A stretch of DNA of 64,000 nt. Source: Arthrobacter citreus. Its GTDB lineage: Bacteria > Actinomycetota > Actinomycetes > Actinomycetales > Micrococcaceae. Made by a program: the position numbers and the translations under genes. The notes below the pieces were generated by a model. The model saw only the letters and a program-made list of their open reading frames with translations. It ran no database searches and was not told the DNA's origin. Location of the stretch: positions 1 through 64,000 of the forward strand of contig NZ_VTFV01000006.1 of assembly GCF_009192745.1 (NCBI RefSeq), read 5' to 3'. Positions 44,550 to 54,101 of the stretch are shown here, in pieces. Every line of letters starts with the position of its first letter. Position 1 is the first letter of the stretch.

Positions 44550-45326
44550 ATGATCGAGATCCTGAACGCAGCTGAAGTGGCGAAGGCCCGGGTTACCGGC
44601 CGGCTCGTCGCAGACATCCTCCAGGCCATGAAGAAGCGGGCAACCGTGGGCACCAACCTGCTGGAAATCGACCAGTGGACCGGCCAGATGATCAAGGAAG
44701 CCGGCGCCGAATCCTGCTACATCGACTACGCGCCGTCCTTCGGCCGCGGCCCCTTTGGGCACTACATCTGCACGGGCGTGAACGACGCAGTGCTGCACGG
44801 CCTTCCGCATGACTACGAGCTGCAGGACGGGGATCTGCTGAGCCTGGACCTGGCCGTGTCCAAGGACGGAATTGCTGCTGACTCCGCGATCAGCTTCATT
44901 GTCGGAGACAGCAGGCCGGCCGAAAGCGTAAAGCTGATCGAGGCCACCGAACGGGCGCTGGCCGCCGGCATTGCCGCAGCCCGGCCGGGAGCGAAGATCG
45001 GCGACCTTTCCTACGCGATCGGCACCGTGCTCTCCGAGGCCGGATACCCGGTGAACACCGAGTTCGGCGGTCACGGGATCGGTTCCACCATGCACCAGGA
45101 CCCGCACATCCCCAACACGGGACGTCCGGGCCGCGGCTACGTGCTGCAGCCGGGGCTGATGCTCGCCCTGGAGCCGTGGGTCATGGCAGACACCGACCAG
45201 CTCACTTTCGACGCCGACGGCTGGACGCTGCGCAGCAAGACCGGCGCCCGCAGCGCACACTCCGAGCACACCGTCATCATCACGGACGACGGCGCCGAGA
45301 TCCTGACCCTGCCCACGGCCTCATAG
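44550..45326 (+). CDS. map: Type I methionine aminopeptidase
   Basis: A 258-residue metallopeptidase that removes N-terminal Met. The five metal ligands can be seen: Asp in LSLDLAVSKDG, Asp in AADSA 11 residues later, His in GGHGIGSTMHQ, Glu in LALEPW and Glu in SEHTVII. The start ATG 44550 follows AAAGG, and gives MIEILNAAEVAKARVTG. Arthrobacter-type genomes usually carry more than one map paralogue; this one lies between the glycosylase and the hairpin repeat at 45367. Confidence 0.9.
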   Translation: MIEILNAAEVAKARVTGRLVADILQAMKKRATVGTNLLEIDQWTGQMIKEAGAESCYIDYAPSFGRGPFGHYICTGVNDAVLHGLPHDYELQDGDLLSLDLAVSKDGIAADSAISFIVGDSRPAESVKLIEATERALAAGIAAARPGAKIGDLSYAIGTVLSEAGYPVNTEFGGHGIGSTMHQDPHIPNTGRPGRGYVLQPGLMLALEPWVMADTDQLTFDADGWTLRSKTGARSAHSEHTVIITDDGAEILTLPTAS

Positions 45327-45366
45327 CCCGGCAGCCCGCCGAGTGTCCGCCCCCCGGCGGTCGCAC

Positions 45367-45423
45367 CGAGATGACAGAAACTGCCCGATTAGGGGGGTCT
45401 AACGGGCAGTTTTTGTCATCTCG
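45367..45423. repeat. Long hairpin repeat, copy 2 of 3 (ATGACAG/TTAG family)
   Basis: Arms of 21 bp run 45367-45387 (CGAGATGACAGAAACTGCCC plus G) and 45403-45423, with one G-U-compatible mismatch, and an inner TTAG/CTAA stem (45389-45392/45399-45402). It sits between convergent map and the PRISE-type gene, and resembles the hairpins at 6483 and 49585. Confidence 0.85.
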
Positions 45424-45442
45424 ATTCAGGGGCGGGAACTGA

Positions 45443-46516
45443 TCAGGGAATGATCTTGTCCGCGCGGTACTGGTCAAACAGCTGCAGGAAGCTGTCTTCA
45501 GTTCGACGGTAGCCGGTGAATCCTGCGAGGCGGCTCTTGCTCATGTCAGCGAGGACCTCCATGTTTCGGCCCAGATCGGCATCCGTGTGCCACCAGGACG
45601 CAATGCGGGCCAGGTTCGCCTCGCTGAGCCCCTCTTCAGCGGCTATTTCTGCCCACACCCGGTCCATTCCCTGCATCTGCTCTTCCAGGGGACGAGGCGA
45701 ATCCTTGAACCCTTCGGCTTCGACTCCAAAGTAGGCGGCCAGTTTCGGCCACATCCAGCGCCAGCGGAAGACATCACCGTTGACCACGTTGTAGGCCTCG
45801 TTGCCGGCCTCGTTGGTGGTTGCGGCCCAAACTATGTGTTCGGCGAGAAGGTTCCCGTCGGTAACGTCTGTGAGGCTGTTCCACTGGGTTTCAGAGCCCG
45901 GGAAGATGAAGGGCCTGCCCAGTTTCTTGCAGATAGTGGCTTGTGCCGCCAAGGTCAGACCCATGTTCATGGCGTTACCGACGGCGTGTCCAATCACGGT
46001 GTGCGAGCGGTGCACCGACCAGCGGAAGCCCTGCTTTTCAGCAGCTGCCCAGAGTTCGTCTTCCTGCGCGTAATAGAAGTTGTCGACGGGCAGCCGTGGT
46101 TCTTCTTCCCGGAATGGTGTGTCCGGAACCGGCCCCGCTCCGTAGGCTTCAAACGGGCCCAGGTAGTGCTTCAGGCCGGTCATCAGTGCCACGTGTTCCA
46201 CCGGGGCGTGTTCGAGGGCCTGCAGCACATTCCGCAGCATCGCTGAATTGATGCGGATGTTTTCTTCCTCAGTGTCCTGCCGGGCCCATGCGGTGAAAAA
46301 CACGTGAGTGGGCTTTTCCTCGCGGAGGGCATTCGCGAGGCTGTCTACTGCCAGCAGGTCGGCGGGGATGTGCCGGGCGGCCAGGCCGTTCACAGGGTTC
46401 CGGGACAGGGAAAGTACCGTCCAGCCACCTTCTTGGTTCAACCGCCTGATGATGGACGATCCGGCGATGCCGCTTCCGCCGACTACCAGCGCTGTCTTTT
46501 TGGATTCGGTGACCAT
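45443..46516 (-). CDS. PRISE-type (progesterone 5-beta-reductase/iridoid synthase-like) SDR
   Basis: A 357-residue extended SDR. The NAD(P) motif is VVGGSGIAGSSIIRRL, with VFFTAWARQDTEEENIRIN and VALMTGLKHYLGPFEAYG (catalytic Lys block), then PVDNFYYAQEDEL (catalytic Tyr), and RSHTVIGHAVGNAMNMG. These match the PRISE family, which reduces 1,4-enones using NADPH. The substrate here is unknown. No operon partner; the gene ends at the hairpin at 45367. Confidence 0.85.
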   Translation of the reverse strand: MVTESKKTALVVGGSGIAGSSIIRRLNQEGGWTVLSLSRNPVNGLAARHIPADLLAVDSLANALREEKPTHVFFTAWARQDTEEENIRINSAMLRNVLQALEHAPVEHVALMTGLKHYLGPFEAYGAGPVPDTPFREEEPRLPVDNFYYAQEDELWAAAEKQGFRWSVHRSHTVIGHAVGNAMNMGLTLAAQATICKKLGRPFIFPGSETQWNSLTDVTDGNLLAEHIVWAATTNEAGNEAYNVVNGDVFRWRWMWPKLAAYFGVEAEGFKDSPRPLEEQMQGMDRVWAEIAAEEGLSEANLARIASWWHTDADLGRNMEVLADMSKSRLAGFTGYRRTEDSFLQLFDQYRADKIIP

Positions 46517-46612
46517 TTATTCACCCTATCTTCCCGATTTCCTCGCAGTGATGCCAGGTCGGCGGCAGCCGTCATTCCACGCTCCGGCACGAGCGCTTTC
46601 CCAAAGGGCCAC

Positions 46613-48109
46613 TCAGTCCCCGGCGTGCGACTGAAGGAAGCTGTAGACCTCGGTCTCATCCACGCCGGGGAATGCGCCCGGCGGCAGGGCGGCCAGCAGG
46701 TGCGAGTGGGCCCGGGCACTCGGCCAGGCCATGCCGGACCATTCAGTGGCCAGCTCTGCCGGCGGCGTGCGGCAGCAGTCCGGATCCGGGCAGCGGGACT
46801 TGGACCGCTCCGTGGTGTCCCGGCCGCGAAACCATTTCACGTGCGCGTACGGAACGCCGATGCTCAGCGAGAACAGGCCGCCGGAGCTGCGCTCGGTGCG
46901 CGCGGTGCACCAGAACGTGCCGGCCGGGGTGTCGGTGTACTGGTTGTATGCACTGAACTTGTCCGGCACTGAGAACACCTCGCGGCTGGTCCAGTACCGG
47001 CAGATCGGCTGGCCCTCAATAGCACCGGTGTGGTCGGAAGGGAACGTCACGCCGTCGTTCTCATACGCCTTGTAGACAATGCCGCTCTCATGCACCTTCT
47101 GGAAGTGCGTCCGGATGCCCAGGTGCTCCGTGGCCAGGTTGGTAAAGCGGTGCGCCGCTGTTTCGTAGGAAACGGCAAAGGCATCACGGATGTCCTCGAC
47201 GGCGATTTCCTTGGCAGCCTTGGCCCGCTGCAGGAACTCCACGGTGGCCTTCTCCGGCAGCAGCAGCGCGGCGGCGAAGTAATTAGTGGCCACCCGTTGG
47301 CTGAGGAACTCGCCGTAGCTGCGCGGGGTCTGGTGATCCAGCACGTAGTGGCCCAGCGCCTGCAGCAGCACCGATCGCGGGTCGTGCTCGGAACGCTGGG
47401 ACTGGGTCAGGTAAATCCGCTTGTTCTTCAGGTCCGTCACGGAGCGCGTGGAATGCGGCAGGTCGGAAACGTGGTGCAGGCTAAAGCCCAGGTGCGCGGC
47501 AATGTCAGCAATAACGTGCTGGGACAGCGGACCGTTGGTATGCCCCACCGAATCCAGGACCTTCTGTGCCGCCTGTTCGTACTCCGGGAAGTAGTTGTTC
47601 CGCTCCCGCATCATCGCCCGGAGCTCGCCGTTGGCGCGGCGGGCTTCCTCCGGCGTGGCCACCTGCTCGTTCAGCCGGCGTTCCAGTTCCGCCTGCAGAC
47701 CCACCAGTGATTCGAGCACGTCCAGGGGCAAACGCGAAGAAATGCGAACCTTCGGAAGGCCCAGGGACTGGTACAGCGGTCCGCGCTGGGCACGTTCCAG
47801 CTCGATTTCAAGTGCCGCGCGCCGGCTGGGCGGCTCCGAGCCGAGCAGCTGGTCGATACTCACGTCCAGCGCCTTGGCCAGGGACTGCAGCAGGCCAAGT
47901 TTCGGCTCACGCTTGCCGTTTTCGATCAGCGAGAGCTGTGATGCCACGGTCCCGACGGCGGCACCCAGGTCATCGAGCGTCATGCCTTTGGCCTTGCGCA
48001 GGTGGCGTACCCGGCGGCCCAGGGAGATGACATCGAGCGAAGAGCCGGCAGCGGCGTCGTCGTTCGCTGTGCCGGCTGAAATGGGCCGGTTCCATGTTGC
48101 GCTCGTCAC
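46613..48109 (-). CDS. ramB: RamB/ScfR-type regulator of acetate and glyoxylate metabolism
   Basis: A 498-residue XRE-type regulator. The HTH spans LGRRVRHLRKAKGMTLDDLG to SQLSLIENGKREPKLGLL (about residues 24-70), followed by an IrrE-like region and a C-terminal short-chain fatty acyl regulator domain with a CPDPDCC cluster. The usual IrrE metalloprotease motif HExxH reads GHYVLDH, so no protease activity is expected. RamB homologues control aceA and aceB, and this gene is divergent from aceA. The GTG at 48109 gives the best N-terminus but has no ribosome site; two TCACAA repeats (48106, 48114) overlap it. Confidence 0.85.
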   Translation of the reverse strand: MTSATWNRPISAGTANDDAAAGSSLDVISLGRRVRHLRKAKGMTLDDLGAAVGTVASQLSLIENGKREPKLGLLQSLAKALDVSIDQLLGSEPPSRRAALEIELERAQRGPLYQSLGLPKVRISSRLPLDVLESLVGLQAELERRLNEQVATPEEARRANGELRAMMRERNNYFPEYEQAAQKVLDSVGHTNGPLSQHVIADIAAHLGFSLHHVSDLPHSTRSVTDLKNKRIYLTQSQRSEHDPRSVLLQALGHYVLDHQTPRSYGEFLSQRVATNYFAAALLLPEKATVEFLQRAKAAKEIAVEDIRDAFAVSYETAAHRFTNLATEHLGIRTHFQKVHESGIVYKAYENDGVTFPSDHTGAIEGQPICRYWTSREVFSVPDKFSAYNQYTDTPAGTFWCTARTERSSGGLFSLSIGVPYAHVKWFRGRDTTERSKSRCPDPDCCRTPPAELATEWSGMAWPSARAHSHLLAALPPGAFPGVDETEVYSFLQSHAGD

Positions 48110-48257
48110 AAATTCACAATAAGCGAAGAACTGCGTTTCTTTCCATAGATAACCACTAGAAAGGGGGTTGTTTTTGCCCGAGTGTTGATTGCACAGCAAG
48201 GAAATGCCGGATCCACGCACCGCCGGCAACGCACCGCAACCTAGGAGACGTAAGGCA

Positions 48258-49565
48258 ATGACGCAGGTACCCAGCCACGAACAGACAGCACGCACCGCAG
48301 AGCAGCTCGCCCAGGATTGGGCCACCGATCCCCGCTGGGACGGCATCGAGCGCGATTACACTGCCGAAGACGTCGTCAAGCTCCGTGGCCGCGTCCAGGA
48401 AGAGCACACCCTGGCCCGCCGCGGCGCCGAGAAGCTGTGGGACCAGCTCCGCAACGCCGGCGACGAGGGCTACACCAACGCACTCGGCGCCCTGACCGGC
48501 AACCAGGCCGTGCAGCAGGTCAAGGCCGGACTGAAGGCCATCTACCTCTCCGGCTGGCAGGTTGCCGCTGACGCCAACAATTCCGGCCACACCTACCCGG
48601 ACCAGTCGCTCTACCCGGCAAACTCGGTTCCCACCGTCGTCCGCCGCATCAACAACGCCCTGCTCCGCGCAGACCAGATCGAGTTCGCCGAAGGCATCCA
48701 GTCCGTGGATGACTACCTGGTGCCGATCGTGGCCGACGCCGAAGCCGGCTTCGGCGGCCCGCTGAACGCCTACGAACTGATGAAGTCCATGATCCAGGCC
48801 GGCGCCTCGGGCGTTCACTGGGAGGACCAGCTCGCGTCGGAAAAGAAGTGCGGCCACCTTGGCGGCAAGGTGCTGATCCCCACCAGCCAGCACATCCGCA
48901 CCCTTAACGCTGCCCGTCTGGCAGCCGACGTCGCAGACACACCCACCGTGGTGATCGCCCGCACCGATGCCGAGGCCGCAACCCTGATCACGTCCGACGT
49001 CGACGAGCGGGACCAGGAGTTCATCACTGGCGAGCGCACGGCTGAAGGCTTCTACAAGGTCCGCAACGGCATTGAGCCCTGCATCGCCCGTGCCAAGGCT
49101 TACGCTCCGTACTCAGACCTGATCTGGATGGAGACCGGCACCCCTGACCTCGAGATGGCCCGCAAGTTCTCCGAAGCTGTCCGCTCCGAGTTCCCGGACC
49201 AGATGCTGGCGTACAATTGCTCGCCGTCCTTCAACTGGAAGAAGCACCTGGACGATGAAACCATCGCCAAGTTCCAGCGCGAACTCGGTGCCATGGGCTT
49301 CAAGTTCCAGTTCATCACCCTCGCCGGCTTCCACGCCCTGAACTACTCCATGTTCGACCTGGCCCACGGCTACGCCCGGTCCGGCATGAGCGCCTACGTG
49401 GAACTGCAGGAGCGCGAGTTCGGCGCCGAAGACCGCGGCTACACCGCAACCCGTCACCAGCGCGAAGTCGGCACCGGCTACTTCGACGCCATCGCCACCG
49501 CCCTGAACCCCGAGGGCAGCACCCTGGCACTGGCCGGCTCCACCGAAACCGCCCAGTTCCACTAA
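48258..49565 (+). CDS. aceA: Isocitrate lyase
   Basis: A 435-residue enzyme splitting isocitrate into glyoxylate and succinate, the first step of the glyoxylate shunt. It has the family fold blocks [49 protein letters not shown] (catalytic Cys in KKCGH, about 195) and [13 protein letters not shown]. Length fits actinobacterial AceA. ATG 48258 follows AGGAG and AAGG. The regulator RamB is divergent 148 bp away; aceB is downstream behind a hairpin at 49585. Confidence 0.96.
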   Translation: MTQVPSHEQTARTAEQLAQDWATDPRWDGIERDYTAEDVVKLRGRVQEEHTLARRGAEKLWDQLRNAGDEGYTNALGALTGNQAVQQVKAGLKAIYLSGWQVAADANNSGHTYPDQSLYPANSVPTVVRRINNALLRADQIEFAEGIQSVDDYLVPIVADAEAGFGGPLNAYELMKSMIQAGASGVHWEDQLASEKKCGHLGGKVLIPTSQHIRTLNAARLAADVADTPTVVIARTDAEAATLITSDVDERDQEFITGERTAEGFYKVRNGIEPCIARAKAYAPYSDLIWMETGTPDLEMARKFSEAVRSEFPDQMLAYNCSPSFNWKKHLDDETIAKFQRELGAMGFKFQFITLAGFHALNYSMFDLAHGYARSGMSAYVELQEREFGAEDRGYTATRHQREVGTGYFDAIATALNPEGSTLALAGSTETAQFH

Positions 49566-49584
49566 CCAGCACCACTCCTTCCTC

Positions 49585-49650
49585 CCCATCGAGATAGCAG
49601 AAACTGCCCGTTAGAGCCTCGAAAAGAGCACTTTCTGTTATCTCGATGGG
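49585..49650. repeat. Long hairpin repeat, copy 3 of 3, between aceA and aceB
   Basis: Arms of 19 bp run 49585-49603 and 49632-49650 with one wobble position (CCCATCGAGATAGCAGAAA against TTTCTGTTATCTCGATGGG). The segment CAGAAACTGCCCGTTAGA is nearly identical to the arm of the 45367 hairpin. Unlike the others it lies between co-oriented genes and may attenuate aceB transcription or stabilise the aceA message. Confidence 0.82.
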
Positions 49651-49695
49651 GCGGGCGGGAACCCCAAACTTTTGAAACACGCCAAGGAGCACGCC

Positions 49696-51330
49696 ATGAA
49701 CGATCCCATCACCCTGAACGGTATTTCCCTCACCGCTTCGCCGGTCCGCCGGCAGGAGGAGATCCTCACCCCGCAGGCCCTGGACTTCGTCAAGGCGCTG
49801 CACCAGGCAACCCACACCCGCCGCCAGGAACTGCTGCAGCAGCGCCAGGCCCGCCGGCAGAAGATCTCCAACGGCGCCGACCCGTCGTTCCTGCCCGAGA
49901 CCCGCCACATCCGCGAGGACGACTCATGGCGTGTGGCTCCCACCGCCCCTGGCTTGGAAGACCGCCGGGTGGAAATCACCGGCCCCGTGGACCGCAAGAT
50001 GACCATCAACGCCCTGAACTCCGGCGCGAAGGTATGGCTGGCGGACATGGAGGATTCCTCCACCCCGTCCTGGTCCAACGTGGTCAACGGCCAGCTGAAC
50101 CTGCGCGACGCCCTGGACAACCGCCTCGGCTTCACCTCCCCCGAGGGCAAGGAATACAAGGTCACCGGCACCCGCCTGACGGACCTGCCCACCATTGTGG
50201 TGCGGCCGCGCGGCTGGCACCTGCCGGAAAAGCACATGCTGGTGAACAACACGCCGATCGCCGGCGGAATCGTGGACTTTGGCCTCTACTTCTTCCACAA
50301 CGCACACCGGCTGATCGCTGAAGGCCGCGGCCCGTACTTCTACCTGCCGAAGATCGAGAACCACCTTGAAGCCCGCCTGTGGAATGACATCTTCATCCTG
50401 GCCCAGGACCTGCTCGGCATCCCGCAGGGCACCATCCGCGCCACCGTGCTGATCGAAACCATCACCGCAGCCTTCGAGATGGAAGAGATCCTCTACGAGC
50501 TGCGGGACCACGCTGCCGGTTTGAACGCCGGCCGCTGGGACTACATCTTCTCCGTGATCAAGAACTTCCGCACCCGCGGCCCGCGCTTCATCCTCCCGGA
50601 CCGTTCCATGGTGACCATGACCGCTCCGTTTATGCGCTCCTACACCGAGCAGCTGGTCCGGGCCTGCCACCGCCGCGGCGCCCACGCAATCGGCGGCATG
50701 GCCGCTTTCATCCCCAACCGCCGGGACAAGGCAGCGAACGACGTCGCCATGGAGCGGGTGCGCGCTGACAAGACCCGCGAGGCGAACGACGGTTTCGACG
50801 GCTCCTGGGTTGCCCACCCGGACCTGGTAGCCGTGGCCATGGAGGTGTTCGACGGCGTACTTGGCGACCGTCCGAACCAGCTGGACCGTTCCCGCGAGGA
50901 CGTCATCCCGAACGACAAGGAACTGCTGAACATCGCAGCGACTCCGGGCGTGATCACTGAGGCCGGCATCCGCAGCAACATCGAGGTGGGCATCCGTTAC
51001 ATCGAGTCCTGGCTGCGGGGCAACGGCGCCGCTGCCATCAACAACCTGATGGAAGACGCCGCCACCGCGGAGATCTCCCGGTCCCAGGTGTGGCAGTGGA
51101 TCCACTCCTCCGCCGTCACGGACGAGGGCGACGTGGTGACCCCCCACTGGGTCCAGGAACTGATGGAAGAAGAGTTCGCCAAGCTGGAACGCTTCGACGG
51201 CGACCGCTTTGACGACGCCCTGGAGCTGTTCGAGGAAGTGGCCTGCGGCGAGCAGTTCCCCACCTTCCTGACCGTTCCGGCCTACGCCCGGTTCCTGCAC
51301 GAATCGCGTGAACCGGCGGCAGCTGCCTAA
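49696..51330 (+). CDS. aceB: Malate synthase A
   Basis: A 544-residue enzyme condensing glyoxylate with acetyl-CoA to malate. It carries [80 protein letters not shown] and [10 protein letters not shown], all MSA signatures; the catalytic Asp lies in the C-terminal region around [10 protein letters not shown]. Short (A-type) rather than the 720-residue G type. AAGGAG is 6 bases before ATG. Downstream of aceA and presumably in the same RamB circuit. Confidence 0.96.
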   Translation: MNDPITLNGISLTASPVRRQEEILTPQALDFVKALHQATHTRRQELLQQRQARRQKISNGADPSFLPETRHIREDDSWRVAPTAPGLEDRRVEITGPVDRKMTINALNSGAKVWLADMEDSSTPSWSNVVNGQLNLRDALDNRLGFTSPEGKEYKVTGTRLTDLPTIVVRPRGWHLPEKHMLVNNTPIAGGIVDFGLYFFHNAHRLIAEGRGPYFYLPKIENHLEARLWNDIFILAQDLLGIPQGTIRATVLIETITAAFEMEEILYELRDHAAGLNAGRWDYIFSVIKNFRTRGPRFILPDRSMVTMTAPFMRSYTEQLVRACHRRGAHAIGGMAAFIPNRRDKAANDVAMERVRADKTREANDGFDGSWVAHPDLVAVAMEVFDGVLGDRPNQLDRSREDVIPNDKELLNIAATPGVITEAGIRSNIEVGIRYIESWLRGNGAAAINNLMEDAATAEISRSQVWQWIHSSAVTDEGDVVTPHWVQELMEEEFAKLERFDGDRFDDALELFEEVACGEQFPTFLTVPAYARFLHESREPAAAA

Positions 51331-51344
51331 CTTCCGGACCGAGG

Positions 51345-51380
51345 GCGGGGGCCGGATGCGAAAGCGTCCGGTCCCCGCTT
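51345..51380 (+). terminator. Terminator after aceB
   Basis: GCGGGGGCCGGATGC (51345-51359) pairs with GCGTCCGGTCCCCGC (51364-51378) apart from one G-U and one mismatch, around a tight GAAA tetraloop, 15 bp after the aceB stop. Confidence 0.8.
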
Positions 51381-51496
51381 CTGTGCGTGCAGCGGCACTT
51401 GTGGGCAGCGCCACGTCCCGACGCCGCTGCCTGCTGGGAGGCGTAGCATTGATAGGCCGCTGCTGCGGCTACTCCCCCAGCTCAAGGTGTTTCTCC

Positions 51497-52930
51497 ATGT
51501 CTTCCTTCGGCCACGCACTGGCCCGCGGACTGAACGTCCGGCACATCCGCTTTATGGCACTCGGCTCCGCGATCGGCACGGGACTGTTCTACGGTTCCGC
51601 GGCAGCTATCCAGGCTGCCGGACCAGCCGTGCTGCTCGCCTACATCATCGGCGGAGCCGCAGTCTTCCTGGTGATGCGCGCACTGGGGGAAATGGCCGTC
51701 CGGCATCCGGTCTCCGGGTCCTTCGGACAGTACGCCAGCCGCTATCTCGGCCCGTTCGCCGGGTTCATCACGGGCTGGACGTTCGCCTTCGAGATGGCGA
51801 TCGTGGCCATCGCGGACGTCACGGCGTTCGGCATCTATATGGGCTTCTGGTTCCCGGAGGTACCGCGCTGGATCTGGATTCTCGCCGTCGTGCTCCTGAT
51901 TGCCGCCCTGAACCTCATGCGCGTGAAGGTGTTCGGGGAGACTGAGTTCTGGCTCTCAATCATCAAGGTGGCCGCGATCATTGCCATGATTGCCGGCGGC
52001 GCGGCGATCATCGTCTTCGGGTTTGGCCTTGAAGGCGCAGCCAACCCCGGCCTGGATACCCTGCTGGGCTCCGGCGGGTTCTTCGCCAACGGGTTCTGGG
52101 GGCTGCTGGCGTCCTTCGCCGTGGTGATGTTCGCCTTCGGCGGCATCGAGACCATCGGCATTACCGCCGGTGAAGCGGAGAACCCCAAGAAGGCCATCCC
52201 CGCTGCCGTGAACACCGTGCCGGTGCGCATCCTGCTCTTCTACGTAGGTGCCCTCTCCGTGCTGATGATGATCTTCCCGTGGGAGCAGATCGACGGGGAA
52301 ACCAGCCCGTTTGTGCAGATCTTCGACTCCCTGGGCATCCCGGCCGCCGCGCATATCCTCAACGCCGTCGTCATTACGGCCGCTCTCTCAGCGATCAACT
52401 CAGACACCTTCGGCGCCGGGCGCATGATGTTCTCCCTCGCCCAGCAGGGCCAGGCGCCGGCAGCATTCGCCCGAATTTCCCGCCGCGGCGTGCCGTGGAT
52501 GACCGTGGCGGTCATGGCCGCCGTCCTGCTGGTCGGCGTCGTGCTCAACGCAGTACTGCCCGAGTCCCTGTTCCTGCTCATCGCCTCCATTGCCACGTTC
52601 GCCACCGTATGGGTGTGGCTGATGATCCTGCTCTCCCACATCGCCATGAAGCGGGAGATCAAGCGCAGGTCCCTGCCGGCGTCGGAATTCGGCGTGCCGT
52701 TCTGGCCGGTTGCCTCCTACGCGGCGCTGGCGTTCATGGTCTTTATTGTCGTGCTGCTGGGCATCATGCCGGATACCCGCGTCGCGCTGATCGTGGGCGT
52801 GGTGTGGATCGGCTTCCTCTTTGTGGCCTACCGGATCTGGGTCCGCGGCACCGGCCGGGAGCGCGCGGAGCTGGTTGATGAGACCGGAGCCGGTAAAGGC
52901 ACGACGGCGGAAGCTGGCTCGCGCAGCTAG
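51497..52930 (+). CDS. APC-superfamily amino acid permease (AAT family)
   Basis: A 477-residue transporter with 12 helices. The AAT signature starts at once: [37 protein letters not shown], then [31 protein letters not shown]. Later [24 protein letters not shown] is well conserved. The closest families are ProY/histidine-type permeases; the substrate cannot be fixed. ATG 51497 is chosen because the AAT N-terminus follows. Its TAG shares CTAG with the convergent VOC gene. Confidence 0.88.
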   Translation: MSSFGHALARGLNVRHIRFMALGSAIGTGLFYGSAAAIQAAGPAVLLAYIIGGAAVFLVMRALGEMAVRHPVSGSFGQYASRYLGPFAGFITGWTFAFEMAIVAIADVTAFGIYMGFWFPEVPRWIWILAVVLLIAALNLMRVKVFGETEFWLSIIKVAAIIAMIAGGAAIIVFGFGLEGAANPGLDTLLGSGGFFANGFWGLLASFAVVMFAFGGIETIGITAGEAENPKKAIPAAVNTVPVRILLFYVGALSVLMMIFPWEQIDGETSPFVQIFDSLGIPAAAHILNAVVITAALSAINSDTFGAGRMMFSLAQQGQAPAAFARISRRGVPWMTVAVMAAVLLVGVVLNAVLPESLFLLIASIATFATVWVWLMILLSHIAMKREIKRRSLPASEFGVPFWPVASYAALAFMVFIVVLLGIMPDTRVALIVGVVWIGFLFVAYRIWVRGTGRERAELVDETGAGKGTTAEAGSRS

Positions 52931-53298
52931 CCTTCGCCCCAGCACAGGCAGAACGGGTGCCCTGCCGGATCCGCATAGACCTGGAACCCCGTGGGAGCGT
53001 CCCGGTCCGGGGACGCCTGCAGCAGCTCAGCGCCCAGCGACAGCGCTTCGGCATGAGCCGCAGGCAGGTCCTCGACGTGGAGGTCAAGGTGCATCTGCTG
53101 CGGCTGGCCGTCCGGCCACTGCGGCCGGATGTGGTCCGGCGCCAGCTGGATGGCGAGCACTTTCTCCCCGTCCACCTGGATGCTCTGCCAGTCCTCGTCT
53201 GCTTCAACGGCTGTTCCGCCGAGCAGCGAAGCCCAGAACGTGCTTTCAACGTTGAGGTCCGGTGCATCTAGGACGAGTACCTGCCTGGTGATTCTCAT
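52927..53298 (-). CDS. VOC family (glyoxalase/bleomycin-resistance-like) protein
   Basis: A 123-residue vicinal-oxygen-chelate protein of the glyoxalase-like type: [34 protein letters not shown] and [17 protein letters not shown] form the two beta-alpha-beta-beta-beta modules. Metal ligands and substrate are not certain. ATG 53298 is preferred; ATG 53310 is also in frame. The stop overlaps that of the permease gene in one CTAG. Confidence 0.8.
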   Translation of the reverse strand: MRITRQVLVLDAPDLNVESTFWASLLGGTAVEADEDWQSIQVDGEKVLAIQLAPDHIRPQWPDGQPQQMHLDLHVEDLPAAHAEALSLGAELLQASPDRDAPTGFQVYADPAGHPFCLCWGEG

Positions 53299-53393
53299 GC
53301 CCGGGATCATGCCACAGGAACCGGGCGCGGGAAACGGTGGCGGCGCCGGAACCGCGGGGAATAGAACTCCCGGACACCGTTGTTGCCGAAGTT

Positions 53394-54101
53394 GTGTTGG
53401 TAGAAATCTGGTCCGATATCGGATGCCCCTGGTGTTTCATTGGCAAGCGGCGCTTTGAAGCTGCCCTGTCCCGCTTCGATCACGCGGGAGACGTGGAAGT
53501 CCGCTGGCGCAGCTACCAGCTTGATCCCACGCTGCCCGAGCGCTTCGAGGGCTCGGAAGTCGAGTACCTGAGCAAGGTCAAGGGCATGGACCCGGCCCAG
53601 GTTTCAGGAATGCTGGACCACGTTACCGCCCAGGCCGCAGGCGTAGGCCTGGACTACCGGTTTGATGAGCTGAAGGTCGCAAACACGTTCACCGCGCACC
53701 GGCTCATCCACCTTGCCCGGGACCTGCGCGGCGCCGAAGCAGCTGCGGACGTCAAGGAAGCGCTGCTCGCAGCCCACTTTGAGCGGGGGCAGGATATTTC
53801 CAGCCCCGATGTGCTGGCCAAGATCGGTGCCGGTTCCGGGCTGGACCCCGAAACCGTGCGCAGCGTCCTTGCGGGCAGCGAGTACACCGATTCAGTGAAC
53901 GCGGACATCGCCGAAGCCCGTGCCCTGGGAGTCAGCGGGGTGCCGTTCTTTGTGCTGGACCGCAAATACGGCATTTCCGGGGCGCAGCCCGAAGAGGTAT
54001 TCAGCCAGGCGCTCTCACAGGCCTGGGCCGAAAGCCGCCAGCCGCTGCAGCCCATCGTCCCCGAAAGCGGTGCCTGCGCCGTCGACGGCAGCGGCTGCTA
54101 G
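53394..54101 (+). CDS. DsbA/FrnE-like oxidoreductase
   Basis: About 235 residues of a thioredoxin-fold DsbA family protein. The active site is IGCPWCFIGKRRFE (CPWC, about residues 11-14), followed by WRSYQLDPTLP and the helical insert HVTAQAAGVGLDYRFDELKVANTFTAH, then SGVPFFVLDRKYGISGAQP (cis-Pro). No signal peptide, so a cytosolic FrnE type. The start is uncertain: GTG 53394 gives VLVEIWSDIGCPWC, TTG 53397 is adjacent. Convergent with the LytR_C gene, stops shared in CTAG. Confidence 0.82.
   Translation: MLVEIWSDIGCPWCFIGKRRFEAALSRFDHAGDVEVRWRSYQLDPTLPERFEGSEVEYLSKVKGMDPAQVSGMLDHVTAQAAGVGLDYRFDELKVANTFTAHRLIHLARDLRGAEAAADVKEALLAAHFERGQDISSPDVLAKIGAGSGLDPETVRSVLAGSEYTDSVNADIAEARALGVSGVPFFVLDRKYGISGAQPEEVFSQALSQAWAESRQPLQPIVPESGACAVDGSGC

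Noticed and set aside
48110-48257. Corynebacterium-type RamB box upstream of aceA
   Set aside because: No good match to the AACTTTGCAAA-type consensus on either strand.
49924-51414. Minus-strand open frame opposite aceB (496 codons)
   Set aside because: Complete overlap with an unmistakable malate synthase; no recognisable protein motif.
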